64,000 bases of DNA from Spiro-02 sp034114085 (GTDB lineage: Bacteria; Spirochaetota; Spirochaetia; Sphaerochaetales; Sphaerochaetaceae): positions 8,512 through 72,511 of the forward strand of contig JAXEWB010000092.1 of the NCBI GenBank assembly GCA_034114085.1. Direction: 5' to 3'. The position numbers and the translations under genes were made by a program. Below the pieces are notes generated by a model. The model was not told the origin of the DNA and searched no databases. It worked only from the letters and a program-made list of their open reading frames with translations. Each line of letters starts with the position of its first letter. Position 1 is the stretch's first letter. Shown piece by piece: positions 44,270-52,882 of the stretch.

Positions 44270-44301
44270 GAAAATATTGAGTACATAAGGAAAACAGATC
44301 G

Positions 44302-44721
44302 ATGCATGTCTCCTACCCTGTGACAGCCGGGGATTTTACCATAGCAGGAAACGCCTCAAGCCAAATCAAGCGAACGCTCAAACAGCTTGATGTCTCGCCG
44401 TTGACGATCAAACGGATCGTCGTGGCGACATTTGAGGCCGAGGTGAACGTAATCGCCCATTCCTATGGTGGAGAAGTAATCTGCGACATCGATCAGGACA
44501 AGGTCATCATCCAAGTAGTGGACACGGGGCCGGGAATACCCGATCTCGACCTTGCCATGACGGAGGGCTATTCCACCGCTAGTGACGAGATTCGCGAAAT
44601 GGGATACGGAGCGGGCATGGGCCTTCCGAACATTAAAAAAAATTCTGACAGCCTGGACATCCATACGGCGGCCGGAGACCATACGCATATCACCATGACG
44701 TTCCTTTTGGGAGGTGCTTGA
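44302..44721 (+). CDS. Anti-sigma-factor-type HATPase (RsbW/RsbT-like)
   Basis: A 139-residue GHKL ATP-binding protein. The N box is EAEVNVIAHSYGG, the G1 box DTGPGIPDLDLAM and the G2-like loop GYGAGMGLPNIKK. There is no transmembrane or sensor part. Such small kinases act as anti-sigma or switch proteins, and similar ones are encoded beside iron-hydrogenase-like proteins in several anaerobes. Its stop codon overlaps the next ATG by one base (TGATG). Confidence 0.88.
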   Translation: MHVSYPVTAGDFTIAGNASSQIKRTLKQLDVSPLTIKRIVVATFEAEVNVIAHSYGGEVICDIDQDKVIIQVVDTGPGIPDLDLAMTEGYSTASDEIREMGYGAGMGLPNIKKNSDSLDIHTAAGDHTHITMTFLLGGA

Positions 44722-46055
44722 TGGCCGAGCCTTTGTTTCACCATACGCTGGCAGTGCGGCAGGAACGTTGCAAAGGATGTACCCATTGCATGAAGCGTTG
44801 CCCTACCGGAGCGATCAGGATCGAGGGTGGACATGCCAGAATCGACGGGGAACGTTGTATCGACTGCGGACAATGCATGTCCGTCTGTCCACACAACGCC
44901 ATGGTCGTGGAGCAGAGCACCTTCGACCAATTGCTCACCTACACATGGAGAGTGGCGGTCGTACCCGCGGTCCTGTTCGCGCAGTTCGACGACCAAGTGA
45001 CGGAACGGCAGGTATGCAGGGCTTTGATGGAATGTGGTTTCACCCACCTGTATCTATCTGAAACCGGCGTCGATATCCTCCAAGTCCTTGGCGCGAAGAA
45101 CAAAGATCATGAAACTCCGCTGATCAGCGACTTCTGCCCCGCGGCGGTACGCCTTATCCAGTTGAGATATCCGGTGCTGTTGCAGAATCTCAGCCTGCTC
45201 AGGACTCCCGCCCAGATGACGGCGATCATGGCGAGGGTAGAACTGGAAGCGGAGGGATGCCTGCCGGAAGAGACCGGCATCTTCTATATCACCCCCTGCG
45301 CAGCCAAGATAGCACAAATCAAGACGGTGGGGTCCACCGACCATGCGATCTTCCAAGGTGTGCTCAACCTTGATTCCGTCTACAACATGATCCAGTCGTT
45401 CCTTGCGAAAAACAAGAAGCTCCAGGAACAGGATGGCGGCGGGGCATGGTTCCATTTTCCCGTCTTTACCAAAACCGCGGTCCAGTGGAGCCTGGTCAAG
45501 GGAGAATGTCCGATGAAAGGTGAACGTTCCCTGGCGGTCGATGAAATGCACAATGTCATCGAGTTTCTGGAGGAACTGGAGAACGAAGAGGAAGTCAATC
45601 TTGATTTTCTGGAGCTGGACGCCTGCGCACAAGGCTGTGCGGGAGGAATCCTGACGGTACGAAACAGGTTTCTCGCCACCGAACGGGTCCGGCATTGGTC
45701 CAACAGCCTGCCGGAACAGCTTCCGGAGGAACTACGGATACGGATACTCAGCTACAAGGATATCCTTCTGCCGCAGCTTTATACAGAGCGGGCGAAGCCG
45801 AAATCGGCGCTCAAACTCGACAAGGACATGGGCAAGGCCCTCCACAAGCTGGAAAAAGTACGGGAAATCGTCAAAGTACTGCCAGGAATCGACTGCGGCC
45901 TGTGTGGGGCGCCTACCTGCAAGGCGCTGGCTGAGGATATCGCCAAAAGCAACGCAAGCATGCGGCAATGCGTCGTCCTGAAGCTCAAAAACCCGAAGGA
46001 ACTCAATTCCTTGCTGAGAATCTGGGGAGAACGGACGCAAACGCCGAAAAACTGA
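44721..46055 (+). CDS. Iron hydrogenase-like H-cluster protein with two ferredoxin-type and one C-terminal Fe-S domain
   Basis: A 444-residue iron-sulfur protein. Two 4Fe-4S motifs lie at the N-terminus (C17, C20, C23, C27 and C46, C49, C52, C56). The hydrogenase large-subunit domain keeps the four H-cluster cysteines: C139 (SDFCPAAV), C193 (TPCAAK) and C302/C306 (ACAQGC). A PF04060-type Fe-S domain closes the protein (C392, C395, C400, C417). It is too short and lacks a partner for an energy-conserving hydrogenase, so a sensory or regulatory role, with the HATPase as output, is more likely. GGGAGG precedes the ATG. Confidence 0.88.
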   Translation: MAEPLFHHTLAVRQERCKGCTHCMKRCPTGAIRIEGGHARIDGERCIDCGQCMSVCPHNAMVVEQSTFDQLLTYTWRVAVVPAVLFAQFDDQVTERQVCRALMECGFTHLYLSETGVDILQVLGAKNKDHETPLISDFCPAAVRLIQLRYPVLLQNLSLLRTPAQMTAIMARVELEAEGCLPEETGIFYITPCAAKIAQIKTVGSTDHAIFQGVLNLDSVYNMIQSFLAKNKKLQEQDGGGAWFHFPVFTKTAVQWSLVKGECPMKGERSLAVDEMHNVIEFLEELENEEEVNLDFLELDACAQGCAGGILTVRNRFLATERVRHWSNSLPEQLPEELRIRILSYKDILLPQLYTERAKPKSALKLDKDMGKALHKLEKVREIVKVLPGIDCGLCGAPTCKALAEDIAKSNASMRQCVVLKLKNPKELNSLLRIWGERTQTPKN

Positions 46056-46096
46056 CAGTCTCATCATTCCAGCTGAAAAAACGCACAAACGCGGAA

Positions 46097-49000
46097 CTAT
46101 AGGGGCAACCTTACCGCGTCCCGCACGAGCAGCGGCATCATGCGGGCTTCCTTGGTCAGCAGATCCTGACCGGCGAGGACTACCCTCGCCTGCTTGCGGT
46201 CAAAGGCCTCGACGAGGGAATGTGCGGCTTGGACCAGTTCCGACGGTCCCACTTGTAGCGTCAATTCGCGCCGTTTCGCTCGAAATTCATCGCTGATTGC
46301 ATAGAGAATCCTGCGAAATCCAAGAACCGCCCGTTCCTGGGGGGCTACGGGCCGAAGATCCTGTCCAATTAGGGAAATCAGGGCGTTATCGATAGTCTTG
46401 CGGTCGAAAGGTTCCGACATTGCGCATTCCAACACAGTCCGGTAATCTGCGAAGGTCCCCGCTATACGGGGATCCCTGTAGGACGAAAAGGAAAACACCT
46501 GTTCCAGAACATCAGTATGGCACTCTACTCCATACGCACCGCCCTTTCCTCGTATCCGCTCCCAAAGTCCGTTCCCGGAAAGGATATTCGCAAGGACGAC
46601 CTGTGCGGTCTGCAAAGGGGAACCAGGCTCTGCGGAAGATGTGGCTAGAGCCGTGTAACTCACCGTTGATGGGATACGGAACAACTCCGTACTATCGGCG
46701 AAATCAAGTTCATGGATTGCAAATTCCCGTATACGAGGCAGCAACAACTCGCAGCCTGTGGTAAAACCGTTCAGGAATTCCTCGCAACGGCCGGCCATTG
46801 CGTCAGCGACAGCAGTATCCGCGGTGACATGGACGGAGAACCGTGATCGGTCGGATAGCAATCGCCGCAATTGCAGCAACTGGGACGCCAATTCGTCCAA
46901 GGCGGCGGAATCGTTGCCGTTCTGCCGTTCCAGAAACAACCACTGATACAGGCCGCCGAGGGCTTCTCCCTGCTGTAGCATCGGACTGAATCCGCTAGTC
47001 GCCCGTAGCGTTGCATAGCTGTTGCCGGAATACATGACGTTCCCCGCGTATTCGGTCTTGATATCGACGAGGGCGGCGGCCAAACGTTCAGGATCATCGA
47101 TGTTTCCGGTCCGAAGCAATTCTCCCGTAAAACGAAGTGCTTCGACCAAATCGCGTTCCAGAGTCTTGATACGAACCATCAGCATCGTAGCGCCTTCCCT
47201 ACCCGTGTTCCCCGCACGCAAGGTCGTTCCCGATTCTAGATAGACGATAAAGCCTCCGGTCAGGCTACGCATGCGCATGGCGACCTGAGAATAGTCCAGT
47301 TCGCCCATTCCCGTCATCTGGATCAGCCGGGCGTAGAGCGGCATCAGCAGCATTTGCCGTTCATCAAAATCGTCCAGAGAAATAGCGATGTCGATATATA
47401 CGATGCCATTGGTGAACTGCGGCTGTATCCAGACGGATCTGCCCGCTATCGTCGATTCGTACTGTTCTATCGTCCTGATTGAACGCGGCAAATCCTCCAG
47501 GTCCAGATATGGAACGGTCGCCTCAGCTTCCGGGGTGTCCCCACCGTTCTCAAAATCACTGAACCGCTTGTAACGCTCCTGCAACGCACGGAACTGTTTT
47601 TTATCCATAGACGCACGGATCGTGTCAAGCTGTCTGTCCAATTGAGCCTTCTGTTTGGAGACATGCTCCGTATCGGGTACGACGGTCAGCAAACAGCGAT
47701 GCGGGTTGTCCACGATATGTTCCGCAATCCACTTTTCAAAGTAGCCCAGCGAAGGATCGGAGGCGGCGTCCGCCTGTTGGTAGGAAGTCTCCACCAACCG
47801 TCTTAGGCGGGACAGTGGTTCTCCCGTCCCGATGGTGATGGAAGGGTCTTCGCCCTGGACCCATCCGCGCATAGCACGGCTCATCGCCCTGAAACCATTG
47901 GGCAGATTTCCCGATATCTCCTGCTGGCGAAATTCCTGGCGCTTCAACGCCGCCTCAACTTCCCCCCGGGCGATGCCTCCGGTCGCCAGCGATCCGAGCG
48001 TTTCCAACAGAAAGGCTTCAGCCTCCTGCGCACGCTCAGGGTCGATTCCCTTATACCCGACCACGAAAGGCATCTGTCGAAAATCGGCGCTCATGCCGCT
48101 TTCCGGCGAAAGGTCGGTACCGATATGGGATTCAATGATAGCCTTGTACAATGGAGCGCCGGGATTTCCCAGCAAAATATCGACCAACGTCGAAAGCGTC
48201 GTCAACTCCAACGGGTCTTCGCTCCGGGCAGTCGCCCAACTCAGCGTAACTGAAGCCTGGCCTGTCCGATCAGAAGAACTTTCCGCGGTCGTTTCACAAG
48301 GGCTCGTCACCACCAGTTGCCGGGGACCTTTCCATTGCTCCGCCAACGGAGATGGACCGATTCCTCCAAGGTTGGAATATCGTCCCAGATATTCATTCTC
48401 TAGAAATTCCAGCCTGACGCCAGGTTCTAGGGCACCATACAAAAACAGCCGGCAATTGGATGGATGATAGTGCTGGGCGTAGAACGACTTGAACTGCGCA
48501 TAGTCAAGCTTCACAATCTGGACGGGGTCGCCGCCAGATTCATAGACATACGGAGTATCCGGGAACAAAGAACGGACGGAATAGCGGCCTACAATCGAAT
48601 CATGGTCAGCCCCGTCTCCAAGCATTTCGTTGAAGACGACACCTTCGTAACGCAACGAACCGTCATCTCCCGGTACCAGCCGTATTCCTTCCTGCCAGAA
48701 GGTTTCCTCTCTGAGCAACGGGTCGAATACCGCATCGGTATACACATCGAATAGATTGTCAAAATCCTTGCGAAGCGGACTTGCCGCCGGATAAATGGTC
48801 CTGTCGGCGTAGGTCATCGCATTCATGAATGTGTTGGTACTGCCTTTCAGCAACGACATGAACGGATCCCGCACAGGATATTTCCTTGATCCGGCAAGCA
48901 CGCTATGCTCAATGATATGGGCCACTCCGTTGTCGTTGTACGGCGGTGTCCTGAACGCATAGGCGAAGAACAACTCGGTATCGTCGTTCACCACTTGGTA

Positions 49001-49144
49001 GACTTCCATACCAGTCAGTTCATGCCTGAACAGATAGCCAGTTCCGTTATAGTCGGGCAACTCGTCAATCGACACGAGAATAAATCCAAAAAGGATATCT
49101 CCACAGCGCAATTCCTTGACCGGGATTCCTGATTCTTCGCTCAC
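46097..49144 (-). CDS. M16C (presequence protease-like) metallopeptidase
   Basis: A 1015-residue peptidase of the PreP/insulinase family. The inverted zinc motif HIIEH lies at about residues 76-80, followed by RKYPVRDPFMSLLKGSTNTFMNAMTYADRT, cut here into its two recognisable blocks, which is typical of M16C. The middle M16C-associated region (~450-700) and the C-terminal M16-like domain with GGAYGVE are present. It degrades short peptides in a closed chamber; no signal peptide is seen, so it is probably cytoplasmic. The GTG at 49144 has GGAGG 7 nt upstream; earlier in-frame ATGs lack one. Confidence 0.93.
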   Translation of the reverse strand: MSEESGIPVKELRCGDILFGFILVSIDELPDYNGTGYLFRHELTGMEVYQVVNDDTELFFAYAFRTPPYNDNGVAHIIEHSVLAGSRKYPVRDPFMSLLKGSTNTFMNAMTYADRTIYPAASPLRKDFDNLFDVYTDAVFDPLLREETFWQEGIRLVPGDDGSLRYEGVVFNEMLGDGADHDSIVGRYSVRSLFPDTPYVYESGGDPVQIVKLDYAQFKSFYAQHYHPSNCRLFLYGALEPGVRLEFLENEYLGRYSNLGGIGPSPLAEQWKGPRQLVVTSPCETTAESSSDRTGQASVTLSWATARSEDPLELTTLSTLVDILLGNPGAPLYKAIIESHIGTDLSPESGMSADFRQMPFVVGYKGIDPERAQEAEAFLLETLGSLATGGIARGEVEAALKRQEFRQQEISGNLPNGFRAMSRAMRGWVQGEDPSITIGTGEPLSRLRRLVETSYQQADAASDPSLGYFEKWIAEHIVDNPHRCLLTVVPDTEHVSKQKAQLDRQLDTIRASMDKKQFRALQERYKRFSDFENGGDTPEAEATVPYLDLEDLPRSIRTIEQYESTIAGRSVWIQPQFTNGIVYIDIAISLDDFDERQMLLMPLYARLIQMTGMGELDYSQVAMRMRSLTGGFIVYLESGTTLRAGNTGREGATMLMVRIKTLERDLVEALRFTGELLRTGNIDDPERLAAALVDIKTEYAGNVMYSGNSYATLRATSGFSPMLQQGEALGGLYQWLFLERQNGNDSAALDELASQLLQLRRLLSDRSRFSVHVTADTAVADAMAGRCEEFLNGFTTGCELLLPRIREFAIHELDFADSTELFRIPSTVSYTALATSSAEPGSPLQTAQVVLANILSGNGLWERIRGKGGAYGVECHTDVLEQVFSFSSYRDPRIAGTFADYRTVLECAMSEPFDRKTIDNALISLIGQDLRPVAPQERAVLGFRRILYAISDEFRAKRRELTLQVGPSELVQAAHSLVEAFDRKQARVVLAGQDLLTKEARMMPLLVRDAVRLPL

Positions 49145-49373
49145 AGCGTTTCCTCCATGCGTCCCAAACGGCGTCTTGCGCATTTGGATGAACAAAACTT
49201 ACCACGCAGGGCATCGATTGACAACCCCGGTGTTCTTTTCTACTTTAAGGATGCGGCGGAGGTGTGACGGAGATACTCCGATGAAGTGCGAAACGAAGGA
49301 TGATATTGAAACACTATCCCGGTATCATGCTCTTTGGAGACACACTGGCGGCATATGAAACAGAGGAGGCATC

Positions 49374-50222
49374 ATGTACTATATAGGAGCGCATGTCAGC
49401 GCGGCGGGTGGACCGGAAAAGGCGGTGGCGAACGCAAAGGCCATAGGGGCTACGGCGTTCGCTCTCTTCACAAAGAACCAGAAGGTATGGACGGCGCCGC
49501 CGCTTACGGACGAAACAGCGAGGGTGTTTATCAACGCATGCGTCGAACAAGGCTATGCCGCCGCGCAGATATTGCCCCACGACAGCTATCTCATCAACCT
49601 AGCGAACCCGGACCCCGGCAAACGGAGAGTCAGTGTCGAGGCGTTCATCGAGGAAATGAAACGTGTCTCGCGGCTCGGATTGGACAGGCTCAATTTTCAT
49701 CCGGGGGCGCACCTCAACCAGGTACTGCCGGAAGTAGGGCTGGCTTTTGTAGCGGAGGCGCTGGATGAAGCGGTAGAACGTGTCCCGGGGGTCCGTCCAG
49801 TAATCGAGACCACCGCGGGGCAGGGGTCGAGCCTAGGGGCGACTTTTGAACAGATTGCGGACATCATCGGCCAGATGAAGCGAAGCGATCAGGTGGGAGT
49901 CTGCATCGATACCTGCCATATCTTCGCCGCCGGATATGATATTCGCACCGAGCGGGCCTTCGTCGAAACCATGGAGCGTTTCGCGAAGACAATCGGGTTC
50001 GACAAACTGATGGGAATGCATCTCAACGATGCAAAAAGTCAGCTGGGCAGCCATGTGGATCGTCATGATAGTCTAGGGCAAGGCAATATCGGCTGGGAAC
50101 CTTTCAGGCTGATCATGCAAGACAAGAGGTTTGAAGGCATACCGTTGATTCTTGAGACGATCGACAGTACGCTCTGGCCTCAAGAGATACAGACACTCTC
50201 TGATTTCATCATCACCCAATAA
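49374..50222 (+). CDS. nfo: Endonuclease IV (AP endonuclease)
   Basis: A 282-residue zinc enzyme that cuts DNA at abasic sites. MYYIGAHVSAAGGPEKAV opens the TIM barrel; metal ligands lie in NFHPGAHL, IETTAGQG, CIDTCHIFAAGYD, GMHLNDAKS, HVDRHDSLGQGNIG and LILETID. GAGGAGG lies 6 nt before the ATG. It is divergent from the M16C peptidase gene and is followed 10 nt later by a GDPD gene. Confidence 0.97.
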   Translation: MYYIGAHVSAAGGPEKAVANAKAIGATAFALFTKNQKVWTAPPLTDETARVFINACVEQGYAAAQILPHDSYLINLANPDPGKRRVSVEAFIEEMKRVSRLGLDRLNFHPGAHLNQVLPEVGLAFVAEALDEAVERVPGVRPVIETTAGQGSSLGATFEQIADIIGQMKRSDQVGVCIDTCHIFAAGYDIRTERAFVETMERFAKTIGFDKLMGMHLNDAKSQLGSHVDRHDSLGQGNIGWEPFRLIMQDKRFEGIPLILETIDSTLWPQEIQTLSDFIITQ

Positions 50223-50232
50223 GGACCTGAAC

Positions 50233-51021
50233 ATGAAACCTTTGCTTGAAAACATACATTATCCGATGCTTTTCGGACATCGGGGATATTCAGCCGTCGC
50301 ACCGGAAAACACCCTTGAGTCCTTCCAGATGTGTGTGGACAGGGGAATTCCCGGCGTAGAGCTGGACGTGCATCTCTGCAAAACCGGAGAACTTGTCGTC
50401 GTCCATGATTCAAACCTGAAACGGGTCAGCGGACAGGATGTCGTAGTGGAAAACCTGACGTTCGGGGAACTGCGGGCGCTTGACGTAGGAAGCCACAAGG
50501 ACGCGAAATACAGAGGGGCGCAAATTCCGTTGTTGAGCGAGCTGTTCGAGCAATGCGGAGGCAAGCTCTACTACGACATAGAACTGAAATGCCAGAGCCC
50601 GAAGGATACCGGCCTGGCGTTGCAAACGTGGAAGACAATCAAAGGATTCGGGATGGAAAAGCGATGCCTGATCAGTTCCTTCAATCCGTTCACCATCAGG
50701 ACGTTCAACACGGTCAGCAAAGGGGCGTTGCCCACGGCGGTTATTTTCGCGGATGATGATGGTGTCCCCTGGATTTTCCGTCACGGCTGGGGACGCCATA
50801 TTGCGAAATGTACATACCTGAAACCCGATTTTCATCAAGTGGATGAACGCATGTTCACGAAGTTCCATGGACGCCGCGGATATCCGATCATGGTCTGGAC
50901 CGTCAACAAGGCGCAGGATTGCGAACGCCTGCTGAGACTTGGGGTGGAAGGAATCATCAGCAACAATCCGGGCGACTTTCTTGCTCTGGTCGGACAGGAC
51001 GGCGCTGACTTCTGTTCTTGA
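50233..51021 (+). CDS. Glycerophosphodiester phosphodiesterase family protein
   Basis: A 262-residue GDPD-family hydrolase releasing glycerol-3-phosphate from phospholipid head-group diesters. FGHRGYSAVAPENTLESFQ carries the catalytic His and the HRG metal motif; VELDVHLCKTGELVVVHDS has the second His and Glu/Asp ligands; WTVNKAQDCERLLRLGVEGIISNNPG is the usual C-terminal block. No signal peptide is seen, so it is cytoplasmic. AAGGA lies 7 nt before the ATG. It is the second gene of a unit with nfo. Confidence 0.93.
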   Translation: MKPLLENIHYPMLFGHRGYSAVAPENTLESFQMCVDRGIPGVELDVHLCKTGELVVVHDSNLKRVSGQDVVVENLTFGELRALDVGSHKDAKYRGAQIPLLSELFEQCGGKLYYDIELKCQSPKDTGLALQTWKTIKGFGMEKRCLISSFNPFTIRTFNTVSKGALPTAVIFADDDGVPWIFRHGWGRHIAKCTYLKPDFHQVDERMFTKFHGRRGYPIMVWTVNKAQDCERLLRLGVEGIISNNPGDFLALVGQDGADFCS

Positions 51022-51056
51022 TATAATTAAGCGGCTCAACAACAGAAGACAAGCAA

Positions 51057-51086
51057 GAAGAAAGCGGCCTTGCGGTCGCTTTCTTC
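51057..51086. terminator. Terminator between the GDPD gene and the convergent AAA gene
   Basis: A 13-bp stem GAAGAAAGCGGCC/GGTCGCTTTCTTC with loop TTGC. Its A/T-rich base can act in both directions, and it lies between the two convergent stop codons. Confidence 0.75.
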
Positions 51087-51108
51087 ATCTATATAGGAAT
51101 ATGGCTAC

Positions 51109-52323
51109 TTAATTCCAATCCGGCGCCAACAGGAAGTCCCGGATGTTTCTATGCTTGATCCCGTCCCGGCTCATATCCAGTTCGTCCAGTGAAACGACAT
51201 ACTTGGGAAAGTTATCCCTGATCGTGGCGTAAACGCCAAACTCACGGGCGACCGTTTCTTCACTTGCCAGCAAATAGGCCACCTGCACATAGAGCTTTTG
51301 ATTCCGATTTTCACAAACGAAGTCGATCTCCTTATCGCCAGATTTACCCACCGTCACCTTATAGCCACGCCGCAACAGCTCCATGAACACGATGTTTTCC
51401 AGTATGGGATTCACGTCGCGCATATTGCCGCCGTATACGGCTTCGCGGATTCCGTGATCGGCAATATAGTATTTTTCATTTGTGGTTAGAATTTGTTTGC
51501 CCTGCAAGTCCTGTCGCTTGACCTGATAGAACAGGTAAGCGTCCACGCAGTATTTGATGTAGTTGAGTATGGTTTCCCCGGAGGCGGTGCGCTGTTCGTT
51601 CTTGATAAACTTTGCAAGTGAGGTAGCCGAGAAAGTCGTGCCGACGTTCGCCATCACATAAGCGATGATTCGCTCCAACAAATCAACGTCCCTTACGCTG
51701 TTGCGCTTTACGATGTCCTTTATCTCTGCGGAAGAAAACAGGTCGGTCAAATACTGCCGGCAAGGTTCCTGCTCGTACCGCAGGTTGGCAAGGTACGGCA
51801 TCCCGCCGCTGACAAGGTACTTTTGAAAACAGGCGGCGGGCGTTGCCTGCGGGTCGATAGACGCATACAGCTCCAAAAACTCCACAAAAGAGAACGGATA
51901 GATCACAAACTCCACATACCGCCCGCCAAGATAGGTCGCCAATTCCCCGGACATCAGCTTTGCATTGGAACCGGTGATGTAGATGTCGCAGTCAATGTCT
52001 GCACGAAGGGAACTGACGCACTTTTCCCAAGCCTTCACCTCCTGGATTTCATCAAAAAACAGGTACGCCTTTCCATCAATCTCCGCCGCTCGCTTCATCA
52101 CTTCATCATGTAGGGCCGTCGCCGTGCAAAGGTGCGCATACCCCATTTTTTCAAAGTTATATGCAATAAATCGGCTTTCATCCACGCCGGACGCTTTCAA
52201 TTCATCCTGTATCAGTTCCAACATAACCGATTTGCCGCTGCGTCTGATACCGGTCATCACCTTAATGAGTTCATCGCCGATAAACGGGCGAATCCGGCTC
52301 ATGTACATCTCACGTCTGATCAT
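51109..52323 (-). CDS. AAA_14 / DUF4143 ATPase
   Basis: A 404-residue ATPase of a widespread, poorly understood family. Walker A is GIRRSGKS (about 25-32), Walker B LFFDEIQEV, and sensor 1 IYITGSNA. The C-terminal DUF4143 region has ENIVFMELLRRGYKVTVGKSGDKEIDFV, resembling a PD-(D/E)xK nuclease-type fold (E, D, and ExD/QxK-like residues). Such genes are frequent in accessory DNA and vary between strains. AAAGGAGG precedes the ATG. It stands alone beside an insertion-sequence relic, suggesting acquired DNA. Confidence 0.9.
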   Translation of the reverse strand: MIRREMYMSRIRPFIGDELIKVMTGIRRSGKSVMLELIQDELKASGVDESRFIAYNFEKMGYAHLCTATALHDEVMKRAAEIDGKAYLFFDEIQEVKAWEKCVSSLRADIDCDIYITGSNAKLMSGELATYLGGRYVEFVIYPFSFVEFLELYASIDPQATPAACFQKYLVSGGMPYLANLRYEQEPCRQYLTDLFSSAEIKDIVKRNSVRDVDLLERIIAYVMANVGTTFSATSLAKFIKNEQRTASGETILNYIKYCVDAYLFYQVKRQDLQGKQILTTNEKYYIADHGIREAVYGGNMRDVNPILENIVFMELLRRGYKVTVGKSGDKEIDFVCENRNQKLYVQVAYLLASEETVAREFGVYATIRDNFPKYVVSLDELDMSRDGIKHRNIRDFLLAPDWN

Positions 52324-52559
52324 CGCCGTGAACGCCTCCTTTCCTGTACTTACTCATAGTAAGCCACATTTACGATGGAAATTCAACGTGCAAATTACAA
52401 ATTTATCGGTTATATCGAATAAAATTGTCCTATTAATATGAAACGACAAATATATCAATGATTGTTTGTTATTCGCCTGGGCTTCCGAACGCCCCTGTCT
52501 GCGGTCAGCGTTGGTTTCCGTCACAAAGTCAGCAATGATAACGGGCATGATGACAAAAG

Positions 52560-52637
52560 CTACCCGATGCGGAAGTCTTTGACCAGTTTTCCGGCCAGCT
52601 CTCTCCGTTCCGGAGAAGCATTGTTCTTCTTCGTCAT
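52560..52637 (-). pseudogene. N-terminal remnant of an IS256-type transposase
   Basis: A 25-codon frame beginning MTKKNNASPERRELAGKLV and ending at TAG resembles the first residues of IS256/mutator-type transposases; the remaining ~380 codons are missing. The ATG is preceded by a direct repeat of CAGGAGCTAT with suitable spacing. Identification rests on a short segment together with the flanking end sequence. Confidence 0.45.
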
Positions 52638-52715
52638 GAATAGCTCCTGAACATTGTCATTGTACTATGTCCAGGAGCTATCGCCGGATTTTACACAAAA
52701 CTATTTACGGTATCG
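52638..52715 (-). mobile_element. Putative left end of the IS256-type relic
   Basis: Upstream of the remnant frame the minus strand reads GTAAATAGTTTTGTGTAAA, similar to terminal sequences of IS256-family elements, with CAGGAGCTAT directly repeated between it and the ATG. The opposite end was not found. Confidence 0.4.
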
Positions 52716-52882
52716 CGAGTTACCTCGAAATCGACATATGGAGCTTACCGTTGCGACCGTATCGCCGACCGACAGTTTCCGTGGGTGCGTGCGTCGATTT
52801 CAACAGGGAGAACTCCTTCTTGTACGGTTGTAGGACGGACGCGCCCCGCCCGCGACAAGCCCAAGACCTCTCGGCGGCATGG

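Larger units (their letters stand above)
52324..52882. other. Accessory interval containing an insertion-sequence relic
   Basis: An A+T-rich upstream region of the AAA gene (52324-52460) leads into a relic of an IS256-type element (52560-52715). The remaining ~170 bases up to the lipoprotein gene show no gene, although a CTCCTTCTTGTACGG stretch lies on the plus strand. Short frames on both strands have no family support. Confidence 0.5.

Noticed and set aside
52462..52650. A 62-codon plus-strand frame in the gap after the AAA gene
   Set aside because: It is antisense to the transposase remnant and has no family support or ribosome site.
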